Source of the DNA: a bacterium
GTDB lineage: Bacteria > CLD3 > SB21
Assembly (NCBI GenBank): GCA_013360215.1
Contig: JABWCP010000005.1
Coordinates: forward strand, 175,575-239,574
Length of the DNA stretch: 64,000 nucleotides
Direction: 5' to 3'
Below the pieces are notes generated by a model that searched no databases, had not been told where the DNA came from, and saw only the letters and a program-made list of their open reading frames with translations. Numbering within the stretch: the stretch's first letter is position 1; every line of letters begins with the position of its first letter. Position numbers and translations under genes: made by a program. Positions 17,513-26,203 of the stretch are shown in pieces.

Positions 17513-17863
17513 ATGATGCGGACTTTTTTACATACGGCATTTTCCAAAGCGTTGATATTAACGTATATCTTCATCGGATATCTCGCTATTACGACGACGG
17601 ATACGCCGCAGTGTGTGATCTACGCCCAACATGTGATGCAGACCGACCCGACGACTGTCCCTTCATCGGTCACCATCAAGGTCTTTGCGGCACGCCACAT
17701 ACAGCCTGAAAAACAATCACGCTCAATAGCTTACGTCAGTCTTTTTGATTTCGTTATACCGCCGGCATGCGCAACGCTCTTACGTGTTGTTAAATCAACG
17801 CATTTAACGACGTACAACGGATTTTCCATAGAGCAGCCCGCCAGAGCCCCGCCCATCGCATAA
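17513..17863 (+). CDS. Hypothetical protein with N-terminal hydrophobic segment, doubtful
   Basis: An open frame of 116 residues starts with two ATG codons and a hydrophobic stretch (about residues 10-27). The rest is Thr/Ile/Val-rich with no motif I recognise. No Shine-Dalgarno site precedes it, which contrasts with most neighbours. It lies in the 657-base stretch between the diheme cytochrome and the tiny membrane proteins. It could be a real exported peptide or a chance frame within a long leader or regulatory region. Comparison with related genomes would settle it. Confidence 0.35.
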   Translation: MMRTFLHTAFSKALILTYIFIGYLAITTTDTPQCVIYAQHVMQTDPTTVPSSVTIKVFAARHIQPEKQSRSIAYVSLFDFVIPPACATLLRVVKSTHLTTYNGFSIEQPARAPPIA

Positions 17864-18038
17864 TTATTTCCTAAAACCAGCAGTACACAAAACAATCGCT
17901 TTTAAAGTGTGTGCATTCGTGTGTTCGCGATAAGCGACTACACCAATCGACATATTTTAATCGGAGGATATTACCTCATCCGAAAAAAGCCTTTGTGTAC
18001 CGTATTTCATCATCTTTAAAAACACATAAGGAAAGATT

Positions 18039-18149
18039 ATGTCAAACGCAGCTTCAACCCCCAAAACAGGTTATATCGCATTCGGTATTTATGTAGGCAT
18101 CGTTGTTCTCGGTGTCGTGTCTTTTTGGATATTTGCTTTGACACGCTGA
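18039..18149 (+). CDS. 36-residue one-helix membrane protein
   Basis: A short frame from ATG 18039 to TGA 18147-18149 encodes MSNAASTPKTGYIAFGIYVG and then a further hydrophobic run ending FALTR. The layout is a short polar N-terminus, one membrane helix of about 22 residues and a positive C-terminal Arg. An AAGGAAAG Shine-Dalgarno site at 18028-18035 lies at proper distance, which strongly supports translation. The start, length and topology resemble small accessory subunits of membrane complexes, but no family is recognised. A second tiny membrane protein and an NhaD-like transporter follow on the same strand. Confidence 0.7.
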   Translation: MSNAASTPKTGYIAFGIYVGIVVLGVVSFWIFALTR

Positions 18150-18245
18150 CAAACTCAATGATAATCACATATTGCACGCGATCGTACGCCAATATCTTTT
18201 TGACGTACCAATAATCGTGTGCTCATTAAGCCACGAAAGTTCTAT

Positions 18246-18371
18246 ATGAAAACGCATACACAACTTACATCGGAAACCAAACCCAAAAGGGATTATTTAT
18301 TTATTTCACTTATGGCTTTGATCGGCCTAGGTATTCTCTCATTTATTTTACGTTTAGCCGGATTGATTTGA
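18246..18371 (+). CDS. 41-residue one-helix membrane protein
   Basis: The frame from ATG 18246 to TGA 18369-18371 encodes a polar, Lys/Thr-rich N-terminal half (MKTHTQLTSETKPKRDY) and one hydrophobic helix of about 20 residues to the C-terminus. The positive-inside rule suggests a cytoplasmic N-terminus. The ribosome binding site is weak (GAAAG). It ends 46 bases before the start of the NhaD-like transporter, with which it probably shares a message. The family is unknown; a role as accessory peptide of the transporter is inference. Confidence 0.6.
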   Translation: MKTHTQLTSETKPKRDYLFISLMALIGLGILSFILRLAGLI

Positions 18372-18417
18372 TCAACCGCTACATAATACATGAATCATTT
18401 TATCAGGAGAAGAGTGT

Positions 18418-19758
18418 ATGTCTGAGGAATCCAAAGTGAACCGTCTTTTTTCAAGGCCGGTGATGATCGGAATATTTTCCGTTTTACTTTTTATTTCGGC
18501 GCTTTTGTTTGTTCGCGATCCGCTTTTCCAACAATCGTCAAGTGGACAATGGTTGTTTTTGAGCATTCCGGTCGAATTTATTTTGTTTGGCCTTACACTG
18601 CTGTGTGTTGCTCTGTTTCACCATTATGTTTTACAAGTGGCGTTGACAGGGCTTGCCGTCATTTTGACTTACAAATTAAGCTTTACTTCATTTGATGCCG
18701 TCGCGCACATTCATCACGAATGGGCGATTGTCGTTAATTTGCTCGGTTTGCTGGTAGGGTTCGCCATTCTTGCCAAACATTTTGAAGAATCGCATATACC
18801 GGAAATCCTTCCGAAGCACCTTCCCAATGGCATGGCCGGACCGCTGGTATTGCTATGCATCACATTTGTATTATCCTCTTTTCTGGATAATATCGCTGCG
18901 GCAATGATCGGCGGCACGATCGCACTAACGGTTTTTCGCGGTAAAGTGCACATCGGTTTTCTTGCCGCTATCGTCGCTGCAAGCAATGCCGGCGGCGCAG
19001 GAAGTGTTTTGGGCGACACGACCACGACGATGATGTGGATTGACGGCGTCAGCCCGTGGGATGTACTTCATGCATACTATGGCAGTATCGGTGCATTTGC
19101 CTTTTTTGCCATCGTTGCTTCAATACAACAGAACAAATTGCAAACCATCATCCGCGCTGAAGGTTCCGAAAACCATTCGATCGACTGGGGTAAAATCTTA
19201 GTCGTAGCTCTGATATTAGTCGGTGCAATTGCCACCAATATACTTCTTGATTTTCCTGCACTCGGCGTTTGGGTTGCAATTTTTATTGGCGCCTTTATCC
19301 GCAAAACCGCATGGCATGAAATACCCGTCGCGCTCAAAGGCAGCATCTTCCTGGTTTCTTTGGTGCTCAGCGCTTCCATGATGCCTGTTGATCAACTGCC
19401 GCCGGCCGCCTGGTTTACCACATTTATACTTGGATTCGTTTCCTCCGTATTCGACAACATCCCTTTGACCAAACTGGCCTTGGATCAAGGCGGATATGAT
19501 TGGGGGGTTTTGGCTTATGCCGTCGGATATGGCGGATCCATGATTTGGTTTGGTTCTTCGGCGGGTGTGGCCATTTCAGGTATTTTCCCCAAAGCCAAAT
19601 CCGTCGTGTTTTGGCTCAAAGACGGGTGGCATGTCGCTGTCGGTTATGTGATTGGCTTTTTTATTATGCTGGCTTTGTGGGGCTGGGAACCGCATGAAAA
19701 CCACAAAACCGAAAAAAGCGAATCGCTTAAACAACCATCAACCGAACAAACGCATTAG
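18418..19758 (+). CDS. NhaD-like ion transporter of the IT superfamily
   Basis: The 446-residue membrane protein has about 11-12 spans. Two conserved half-loops, SSFLDNIAAAMIGGTIAL and SSVFDNIPLTKLAL, show the inverted-repeat design of the ion transporter superfamily. The segment ASNAGGAGSVLGDTTTTMMW is close to the NhaD sodium/proton antiporter signature. It is likely a cation/proton antiporter or an anion carrier of the citrate-transporter group; the substrate is not certain. An AGGAGAAG site precedes the ATG. Two tiny membrane proteins lie directly upstream and a terminator directly downstream. Confidence 0.82.
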   Translation: MSEESKVNRLFSRPVMIGIFSVLLFISALLFVRDPLFQQSSSGQWLFLSIPVEFILFGLTLLCVALFHHYVLQVALTGLAVILTYKLSFTSFDAVAHIHHEWAIVVNLLGLLVGFAILAKHFEESHIPEILPKHLPNGMAGPLVLLCITFVLSSFLDNIAAAMIGGTIALTVFRGKVHIGFLAAIVAASNAGGAGSVLGDTTTTMMWIDGVSPWDVLHAYYGSIGAFAFFAIVASIQQNKLQTIIRAEGSENHSIDWGKILVVALILVGAIATNILLDFPALGVWVAIFIGAFIRKTAWHEIPVALKGSIFLVSLVLSASMMPVDQLPPAAWFTTFILGFVSSVFDNIPLTKLALDQGGYDWGVLAYAVGYGGSMIWFGSSAGVAISGIFPKAKSVVFWLKDGWHVAVGYVIGFFIMLALWGWEPHENHKTEKSESLKQPSTEQTH

Positions 19759-19780
19759 ATTCCTCTCCTCCTGATTCAGC

Positions 19781-19825
19781 GAATAGTCGGTGTTGCACTC
19801 AGCGCACCGGCTATTCAGCTTTTTG
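19781..19825 (+). terminator. Terminator after the NhaD-like gene
   Basis: A hairpin with 12-base arms (GAATAGTCGGTG and CACCGGCTATTC, one G-T pair) and a 12-base loop is followed within three bases by a T5 run (19820-19824). Confidence 0.75.
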
Positions 19826-19852
19826 TAACACCCCCGTTACATGTAATTTAGC

Positions 19853-19881
19853 TTGAAAACGCCGCCTTACCTGTTTAATTT
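19853..19881 (+). promoter_or_regulatory. Putative sigma-70 promoter for the first TPR gene
   Basis: TTGAAA (19853-19858) and TAATTT (19876-19881) are 17 bases apart, 44 bases upstream of the TPR gene start codon and right after the upstream terminator. Confidence 0.5.
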
Positions 19882-19925
19882 GCATGTGCATTTCCGGTTC
19901 TACACTTCACCGAGGAGTTTTATCC

Positions 19926-21308
19926 ATGAAATCTCGTTTTGATTTTTTCATCATCGTTTTGTGCGTTTGCGGCGTAGTGACTTTGTCCGCTCAATCTGCT
20001 GCCGATTTAGTCCAACAGGCCAATGAAAAATTTTCATCCGCCGGTTCGGAGAAAGAATACAAAGAAGCCGCCGGAATTTATGAGAAAGCGGCCGCCGCCG
20101 ATTCGACCCTGGCTATCGCATGGGCAGGTCTTGCCAAATCGCACGCCATGATCGGCAATATCGCTTCGCTGAACTACAAAGATGATCTGAAAATCAAACA
20201 CTATAAAGAATCCGCTAAATATGCCTCCAAAGCCGGAAAACTGGATAAAGAAAACTCCGATGTGCAGACGGCGCTCGCTATGGTGTACCGCCAACTCAGC
20301 CAACGGGATAACTTGATGCGCGTTGCTCAGAAAGCGGTCGCGCTTGATCCCAAAAACGCCGAAGCTTATGACCTATGGGCTGATGCTTACTCCGAAGATT
20401 ATTTTCCAAAAAACGCTAATATTGATTCTTCCATTCTCATTCGTAAAAAAGCCGTTGAAGCCAATCCGAACTTCGCCAAAGGATATCGCGGCCTCGGCGA
20501 TGACTACGCATCCAAAGGGGATTTGGAACAAGCCGAGTCGTACTTTACCAAAGCTATCGCGATCAATCCGCAACACGCCGGTTCACATGATCGTTTAGGA
20601 AGGCTGTATTATCTACAGGGCGAATTTGAAAAAGCCAAAACCGAATTTAACACGGCTATCAAACTCGATCCGCGCTCGACGTTTGCCTATACCCATCTTG
20701 CGGACGTATTGGCCGACGAAGGAAATTTCAAAGAAGCGTTCCTCAAATTTACTTATGCTGTTGATCTCAATCCCAATGCCGCTTACGCACACGCCAGCCT
20801 TTCATGGATGTATCTGACGGCTAAAGACAAAAGTTTTCGCAATGTCGGGAAAGCCATCGAATACGGCGCTATGGCCGCAGAGTTAACCAATAACACCAAC
20901 CCTGAGTTTTTAGCTGTGGCTGCAGAAGCCTATTACGAAGCCAGTTTTAACAAATCGGAACTCCGTGACTCCGCAACCAATCGTCTCAAAATGGCGTTGA
21001 GCATAGAACCCGACAACTTTGAATATCAGGAAACCTTGGGACGGATGAATGCGAAGGAAAAAAGCCGTGAATATGTTTACGCATGGAAGCGCGGCGAGCG
21101 GCTTTTAAGACATAACCGCATTAATGACGCCATCAATGAATTTATTACGTCCGAAGAAAAGAATGACAAATTCGTACCCAATCTGATCAGCTATGCAAAA
21201 GCGCTGAAGAAAAAAGGCGATGAAGCTACCATGAAAGTATATTTAGAAAAAGCACGCAAGGCGGATAAGGCCGGAAAATACACGGCTTTGATTTCGTCTG
21301 TGCAATAA
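19926..21308 (+). CDS. Exported TPR-repeat protein
   Basis: This 460-residue protein has a signal peptide (about residues 1-23, ending TLSAQS). It consists of roughly nine TPR units, such as GDLEQAESYFTKAIAINPQH and GEFEKAKTEFNTAIKLDPRS. TPR arrays bind other proteins and here would work in the periplasm. The start has a GAGGAG site about ten bases upstream. The next gene encodes a longer paralog: the two share YRGLGxDY, HAGSxDxLG, FAxTHLADVLA and the WxY(L/I)xxKDKxxRN segment. They differ at the N-terminus, where this copy lacks the extra domain. Confidence 0.88.
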   Translation: MKSRFDFFIIVLCVCGVVTLSAQSAADLVQQANEKFSSAGSEKEYKEAAGIYEKAAAADSTLAIAWAGLAKSHAMIGNIASLNYKDDLKIKHYKESAKYASKAGKLDKENSDVQTALAMVYRQLSQRDNLMRVAQKAVALDPKNAEAYDLWADAYSEDYFPKNANIDSSILIRKKAVEANPNFAKGYRGLGDDYASKGDLEQAESYFTKAIAINPQHAGSHDRLGRLYYLQGEFEKAKTEFNTAIKLDPRSTFAYTHLADVLADEGNFKEAFLKFTYAVDLNPNAAYAHASLSWMYLTAKDKSFRNVGKAIEYGAMAAELTNNTNPEFLAVAAEAYYEASFNKSELRDSATNRLKMALSIEPDNFEYQETLGRMNAKEKSREYVYAWKRGERLLRHNRINDAINEFITSEEKNDKFVPNLISYAKALKKKGDEATMKVYLEKARKADKAGKYTALISSVQ

Positions 21309-21356
21309 ACTTATTTCTATGTTCTAGGTTCAGTCTTAAAACAAAAGGTAAACCGT

Positions 21357-23213
21357 ATGCGCGCTTGCATGAATTTGTTTTTTTTCGCCATGATGATTAC
21401 CGCTTCGCTTTGGGCGCAACTCAAAGTAGCTGTGGTTCCGTTTTACAACGGTACCATGCTTTCCAAAAACGAATGGCTTGGTCATGGATTTTGCGAATCG
21501 CTCAACACCGATCTGAGCGAAGAAAAATCTGTCCTGATCATGGATCGCCCCGATGTGCTCGCTGAAATCAAAATGAACGGTTTTAAACTTCTGGACATGC
21601 TGGACGAACAGAAAGCCTTGACGGTTGCCCGTTCGCTGGAAGTGGATAAAATCATTATCGGTTCTTTTGACATTCCGGGTGGTGCAACGCCTTCGATCAA
21701 AGTGCAGGCGCGTTTCATAGACGTCAAAAGCGGTAAAGCGGATACTAAAAACGCTTACACCGCCGAAGGCAAGTATTCCATGACTAATATTTACGCGATG
21801 TACGGGCAGATCGCGGCGCGTGCGCTTGTTAGTTTCGGAAAACGTGCGGCGGATGAAACCGCCATCACCGGTAAAGGTTCGATCAATGTGGACGCTTACG
21901 AGCCATACATCAAAGGTATTTTGCAATATGACGAAAGCAGCACGGTCGAAGATTATTTAGCGTCGATTGCTCTATTACAACAAGCTATCAAAACCGACAG
22001 CAGCTTTGCCATGGCATACGCCGGCATGGCAAAAGCCTATGCCAAAATCGGCCGTATACAGGATATTAATTTTAAAGCTGATGAAAAAACCGAGAGTTAT
22101 AAAAAGGCCTTAGATGCCGGTCTCAAAGCCGCCAAGCTTGATAAAAATCTTGCTGTAGCGTGGACGGCTCTCGCTCTCACGTATCGCGAACTGAAAGAAC
22201 GCGATCAGTTGATCGAAGCGGCCCGCAAAGCCGTCGCACTCAAGCCCAGTCAATATGATGCGTACGATATGCTGGCCGACGCATTCTCTGCCAATTTTTT
22301 CCCCGCTCATAAAAATAACGACTCGTCCGTTTTTTATCGCAAAAAAAGCGTAGAGTACAATAATAAATTTGCCTCCGGATACCGCGGACTCGGGCGCGAT
22401 TATTTCGACAAAGGGGACTACAAAAACGCCGAAGAGGCATACCAACGCGCCATCACACTCAATCCTAAACATGCGGGTTCCCGTGATCTGCTCGGTCAGG
22501 TATACACCATACAAGGCCAATACGAAGAAGCTAAACAGCAATTTCGCGAAGCCATAAAACTCGATGCCAAATCCGCTTTTGCTCATACGCATCTTGCCGA
22601 CGTACTGGCGATGGAAAAAAATTATGCCGAAGCCGTCACTTCCTATCAGTCTGCAATAGCTATCAACGCCAAATTCGCTTTAGCGTACAACGGCTTGGCA
22701 TGGATTTATATCGCGTCTAAAGATAAAACCTTACGTAATCCGGCCAAAGCCGTAGAAAACGCGCAAGCCGCCGTTCAGCATTCTGACAGCAAAAACGCTT
22801 CTTATCTTTACACGTTGTCCGAAGCGCATTTTTCCGCCGGCGCTCATGATGCCGCACTTGAGACTATCGGCAAAGCTCTCGCTCTGGATCCGCATAATAA
22901 CGACTACGCCGAAGCCCAAAGTCGCATTACCAAAAAAGAAAAAAACAGTGATTATGTTTTTACACTGCGACGGGGTATGATGCTGATGAAACAAGGTCGA
23001 CAGGACGAAGGTGTCGTCGAATTTGAAGAAGCGAACAAGCTCAGCCCCCAAAACGTCTACATACTTTTTACGTTAGCTAAATACTACGACAGCAAAAAAG
23101 AATTCAAAAAAGCGTTCGAATATTATTATCGCGCGCGCAGCTGCGACTGGGATAAAAAATATTCGAAATCCATTCAGGAACGAATGAATGAGCTGGCACC
23201 CTACGGAAATTAA
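21357..23213 (+). CDS. Exported TPR protein with N-terminal CsgG/FlgO-like domain
   Basis: The 618-residue protein has a signal peptide (about 1-20, ending SLWAQ). An alpha/beta domain follows (~21-165: LKVAVVPFYNGT, MDRPDVLAEIK, VDKIIIGSF) that resembles the CsgG/FlgO/TolB N-terminal fold used by lipid-exposed assembly proteins. TPR repeats fill residues ~180-600. It is a paralog of the gene 48 bases upstream. A role in periplasmic assembly or as a scaffold is likely but not proven. A strong terminator follows. Confidence 0.85.
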   Translation: MRACMNLFFFAMMITASLWAQLKVAVVPFYNGTMLSKNEWLGHGFCESLNTDLSEEKSVLIMDRPDVLAEIKMNGFKLLDMLDEQKALTVARSLEVDKIIIGSFDIPGGATPSIKVQARFIDVKSGKADTKNAYTAEGKYSMTNIYAMYGQIAARALVSFGKRAADETAITGKGSINVDAYEPYIKGILQYDESSTVEDYLASIALLQQAIKTDSSFAMAYAGMAKAYAKIGRIQDINFKADEKTESYKKALDAGLKAAKLDKNLAVAWTALALTYRELKERDQLIEAARKAVALKPSQYDAYDMLADAFSANFFPAHKNNDSSVFYRKKSVEYNNKFASGYRGLGRDYFDKGDYKNAEEAYQRAITLNPKHAGSRDLLGQVYTIQGQYEEAKQQFREAIKLDAKSAFAHTHLADVLAMEKNYAEAVTSYQSAIAINAKFALAYNGLAWIYIASKDKTLRNPAKAVENAQAAVQHSDSKNASYLYTLSEAHFSAGAHDAALETIGKALALDPHNNDYAEAQSRITKKEKNSDYVFTLRRGMMLMKQGRQDEGVVEFEEANKLSPQNVYILFTLAKYYDSKKEFKKAFEYYYRARSCDWDKKYSKSIQERMNELAPYGN

Positions 23214-23232
23214 AAAGCAGGATATTTAAATA

Positions 23233-23268
23233 AAAAAAAGCTGCCTGAAAACATCAGGCAGCTTTTTT
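23233..23268 (+). terminator. Strong bidirectional-looking terminator after the TPR pair
   Basis: A perfect hairpin, AAAAAAGCTGCCTGA with its complement TCAGGCAGCTTTTTT, surrounds a 5-base loop. A and T tracts on either side would allow it to work in both directions. Confidence 0.9.
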
Positions 23269-23298
23269 AATATAATACATAAAAAAAGAACCAGATCT

Positions 23299-23778
23299 AT
23301 GCACCCCAACGAAGAAATCATAAACCGATTCTACCAAGCATTTCAAAAAAAAGATTTTTCCGTCATGCAACATAGCTACCATAATGACGCTGTTTTTTAC
23401 GATCCGGTGTTTGAACATCTGACGGCGGCGGAAGTGCGGGCCATGTGGGAAATGCTTTGTAAACGCGGAAAAGATCTGGTCTTGGAATATCGTATTATTC
23501 ATGCCGACGACCAAAGCGGCTCCGCGGAATGGATTGCAACATATACATTTTCAGCTACCGGGCGAAAAGTGGTCAATCGTATTCACGCCGATTTCACTTT
23601 CCGCGAAAATAAAATCATGTCGCACAAAGACACGTTTGATCTTTACCGCTGGATAAAACAAGCATTCGGATTTTCCGGTGTTTTATTAGGTTGGACCGGT
23701 TGGATGCAAAATAAAATACGCTCCACCGCAAAAAACAACCTTCAGCGATTCATAGAAAAAAGTAACCCGGTGTCTTAA
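23299..23778 (+). CDS. SnoaL-like / NTF2-fold protein
   Basis: The 159-residue protein begins MHPNEEIINRFYQAFQKKDF and continues with HNDAVFYDPVFEHLTAAEV. This is the usual opening of SnoaL-like polyketide-cyclase or limonene-hydrolase-type NTF2 proteins. The fold makes a small cone-shaped pocket that may bind or isomerise a small molecule. The C-terminal 35 residues (hydrophobic, then KNKIRSTAKNNLQRF-like) go beyond the core domain. It converges on the hydroxyacyl-CoA dehydrogenase gene with only five bases between the stops. Confidence 0.8.
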   Translation: MHPNEEIINRFYQAFQKKDFSVMQHSYHNDAVFYDPVFEHLTAAEVRAMWEMLCKRGKDLVLEYRIIHADDQSGSAEWIATYTFSATGRKVVNRIHADFTFRENKIMSHKDTFDLYRWIKQAFGFSGVLLGWTGWMQNKIRSTAKNNLQRFIEKSNPVS

Positions 23779-23783
23779 AAATA

Positions 23784-24647
23784 TTACTTTTTCACATCGG
23801 GATATTCGTGCACACCCTTACCGGTTTTTCGACCAAGCCGTCCTGCTTTGACATACTGCACCATCAAAGGGCAAGGTTTGTATTTCTCACCGAGCGATTT
23901 ATGCAAATACTCTAAAATCGAAAGCCGCGTATCCAAACCGACTAAATCGACCATTTCAAAAGGTCCCATCGGATGATTGAGCCCGAGCTTTAATGCGGTA
24001 TCAATATCTTTGGCTGAACCGATACCTTCCTGTAGCATATAAAACGCCTCATTTCCGATCAGCGCATTGATACGGCTGGTAATAAATCCAGGCGACTCTT
24101 TGATCGTTACGATTTCTTTACCCATCGCTGTTGCGACATCTTGTGTCGCCTTTATGGTGGCCTCATCCGTTTCCAATGCTTTAATGATTTCGACCAGTTT
24201 CATTTTGTGCACCGGATTAAAAAAATGCATCCCGATACACTTTTGCGGGCGTTGCGTCACGGCCGCTATTTCAGTAATGCTGAGCGAAGACGTATTCGTT
24301 GCAAATATTGTTTCCGGTTTGCAGGTCTTGTCCAGCGTCGTATAAATTTTGATTTTTAAATCAATTTTCTCCGGAACCGCTTCAATAACGAAATCCGAAG
24401 GCGCGACGGCGGCTTCAAGATGCTGCTCGACGGATATACGGCTGAGCGTCGCCTCTTTATCCTGCACCGAGATTTTTCCCAGTTCGATACCTTTATCCAG
24501 GTTTTTGGAAATCGTATTCAGCGCTTTATTCAATGCGTCCAGCGACACATCATGTAAAATGGTTTTATATCCCGCCTGCGCGGCGACATGTGCAATGCCG
24601 TTTCCCATAATACCGGATCCGAGTACGGTGATCGTTTGAACAGCCAT
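23784..24647 (-). CDS. hbd: 3-hydroxybutyryl-CoA dehydrogenase
   Basis: This 287-residue protein shows the NAD-binding motif GSGIMGNGIAHVAAQAGY at the N-terminus, then ATNTSSLSITEIA, the catalytic HFFNPVHKMKLVEI with its His, and the C-terminal domain (LGLNHPMGPFEMVDLVGLD). It oxidises 3-hydroxyacyl-CoA to 3-ketoacyl-CoA in the cytoplasm, or runs in reverse in butyrate or PHB pathways. Single-domain enzymes of this length usually act on short chains. An AGGAGAT site lies before the ATG. No other beta-oxidation gene is in the window. Confidence 0.94.
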   Translation of the reverse strand: MAVQTITVLGSGIMGNGIAHVAAQAGYKTILHDVSLDALNKALNTISKNLDKGIELGKISVQDKEATLSRISVEQHLEAAVAPSDFVIEAVPEKIDLKIKIYTTLDKTCKPETIFATNTSSLSITEIAAVTQRPQKCIGMHFFNPVHKMKLVEIIKALETDEATIKATQDVATAMGKEIVTIKESPGFITSRINALIGNEAFYMLQEGIGSAKDIDTALKLGLNHPMGPFEMVDLVGLDTRLSILEYLHKSLGEKYKPCPLMVQYVKAGRLGRKTGKGVHEYPDVKK

Positions 24648-24740
24648 CGTTTATAATCTCCTATGTAAAATGTTTTTTAAGTGGTGCAATAATAGAACAG
24701 CTTTGTAACGGAAGCAAATAAAATATCTTGAATATTGACT

Positions 24741-24865
24741 GTCATGCCGGCACACTACACCTCCATCTCATTATTATCCCGCATGACTTCCGACATACCC
24801 CCGTGATGCGTCACGTGATATATTATCTCGTAATAAGGCGTTTTTTATGATAGCATTTCAACGCC
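24741..24865. promoter_or_regulatory. Inverted repeats in the divergent region between hbd and the aminotransferase
   Basis: The 259-base divergent gap holds three inverted repeats. GTCATGC (24741-24747) pairs with GCATGAC (24781-24787), CGTGA with TCACG around a 4-base centre (24802-24815), and AGGCGTT with AACGCCT further right (about 24836-24865). The middle one looks like a dyad operator; the last could form a leader hairpin just ahead of the aminotransferase. No standard promoter with good spacing was found. Function is unproven. Confidence 0.4.
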
Positions 24866-24906
24866 TATTTATATATTTTGCCGCGGCTTAAAAAGGAGTG
24901 CTCACA

Positions 24907-26196
24907 GTGACAATCGAACCTTATTTTACGACGGGTCAACACAATCGTTTTTCAGAAATGGCCAAAGGCCTTCTCGGATCGGAGATTCTCAAGATCGCTT
25001 CCGACATTCGTGCTATGGTGGCCAAAGGGCAAAAAATCGGAAATCTCACCGTCGGCGATTTCAGTCCGGCGGAATTTCGTATTCCTCAGTTTATGGAAGA
25101 CGCCATTCGCCGGCATTATGCCCAAGGACAAACCAACTATCCTCCTTCGGACGGTATGCTCGAACTTCGCAACGCAATCGTCGGTTTTTATAAAACATGG
25201 CTTGATGTAGAATATCCGGTTAAGTCTGTTCTCGTAGCCAGCGGTGCGCGACCATTGATCTACAGCCTTTTCCGTGCGATCGTGGACCCGGGCGACAAAG
25301 TCGTTTACCCTGTTCCGACATGGAATAACAATAATTTCGTTCAAATGCTCGGTGCACAGGGCGTTCCGGTACATTGTCATGAAGAGCATGCGTTTTTACC
25401 GACGGTGGATTTGCTGAAACCGCATTTGCACGATGCACGCCTGATATGCCTCAATTCACCGCTCAATCCGTCCGGCACGGCGTTTTCACGTCAGGAACTT
25501 GAGGCCATCTGCGACATGATCCTTGAAGAAAATAAACGCCGTACCATCGAAGACGCTTTGTATCTGATGTATGATCAGGTGTATTGGATGTTGACTTTCG
25601 GTAAAACAGAGCACTTCAACCCCGTACACCTTCGCCCGGAGATCGCTCCCTACACAGTGATGGTGGATGCGGTTTCCAAAGCGTTTGCCGCTACCGGTGT
25701 GCGTGTCGGATGGTGCGTCGGTCCTCCGGATATTATCGAACGTATGTCCGCCATACTCGGCCACGTCGGCGCGTGGGCACCACGTGCGGAACAAATGGCC
25801 ACCGCTGAACTTCTCAACAATAAAGAAGAAATCGTCAAATACCACAGTGTCATGAAAGTAGGCGTGCAGGATCGGCTCAACGCTTTATACGAAGGCCTTT
25901 CCGCAATGGCCAAGGACGGTTTACCCATCAAAACGATCGTACCCATGGGCGCAATTTATCTTTCGGTACAATTCAATTTTCTTGGCCGCAAAAAACCGGA
26001 CGGAACCGTATTCACCAATAGCGAAGAAATCCGCCAGTACCTTTTATTCGAATCACAAATCGGTGTGGTACCGTTTAAAGCTTTCGGATATCAGCATGAT
26101 ACGGGATGGTTTCGCCTGTCGGTTGGCGCCGTTTCCATGAAAGATATCGAAGAGGCGTTGCCGCGATTGCGTCGTATCTTAGAAAAATTAGTCTGA
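24907..26196 (+). CDS. PLP-dependent aminotransferase, class I/II
   Basis: The 429-residue protein has the fold type I aminotransferase marks. These are NYPPSDGMLELRNAI, the NSPLNPSGTAFS region that holds the PLP-ring contact, DQVYWMLTF, and the PLP lysine segment VDAVSKAFAATGVRVGW. It moves amino groups between an amino acid and a 2-oxo acid; the closest group is the aspartate aminotransferase-like family. The GTG at 24907 is preferred because AAGGAG at 24893-24898 then sits eight bases upstream; the in-frame GTG at 24898 overlaps that site. The redoxin gene follows after seven bases. Confidence 0.92.
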   Translation: MTIEPYFTTGQHNRFSEMAKGLLGSEILKIASDIRAMVAKGQKIGNLTVGDFSPAEFRIPQFMEDAIRRHYAQGQTNYPPSDGMLELRNAIVGFYKTWLDVEYPVKSVLVASGARPLIYSLFRAIVDPGDKVVYPVPTWNNNNFVQMLGAQGVPVHCHEEHAFLPTVDLLKPHLHDARLICLNSPLNPSGTAFSRQELEAICDMILEENKRRTIEDALYLMYDQVYWMLTFGKTEHFNPVHLRPEIAPYTVMVDAVSKAFAATGVRVGWCVGPPDIIERMSAILGHVGAWAPRAEQMATAELLNNKEEIVKYHSVMKVGVQDRLNALYEGLSAMAKDGLPIKTIVPMGAIYLSVQFNFLGRKKPDGTVFTNSEEIRQYLLFESQIGVVPFKAFGYQHDTGWFRLSVGAVSMKDIEEALPRLRRILEKLV

Positions 26197-26203
26197 CCGG
26201 TTT

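Noticed and set aside
23271-23276. TATAAT box ahead of the SnoaL-like gene
   Set aside because: The matching -35 position falls inside the terminator hairpin and does not resemble TTGACA, so I did not call a promoter.
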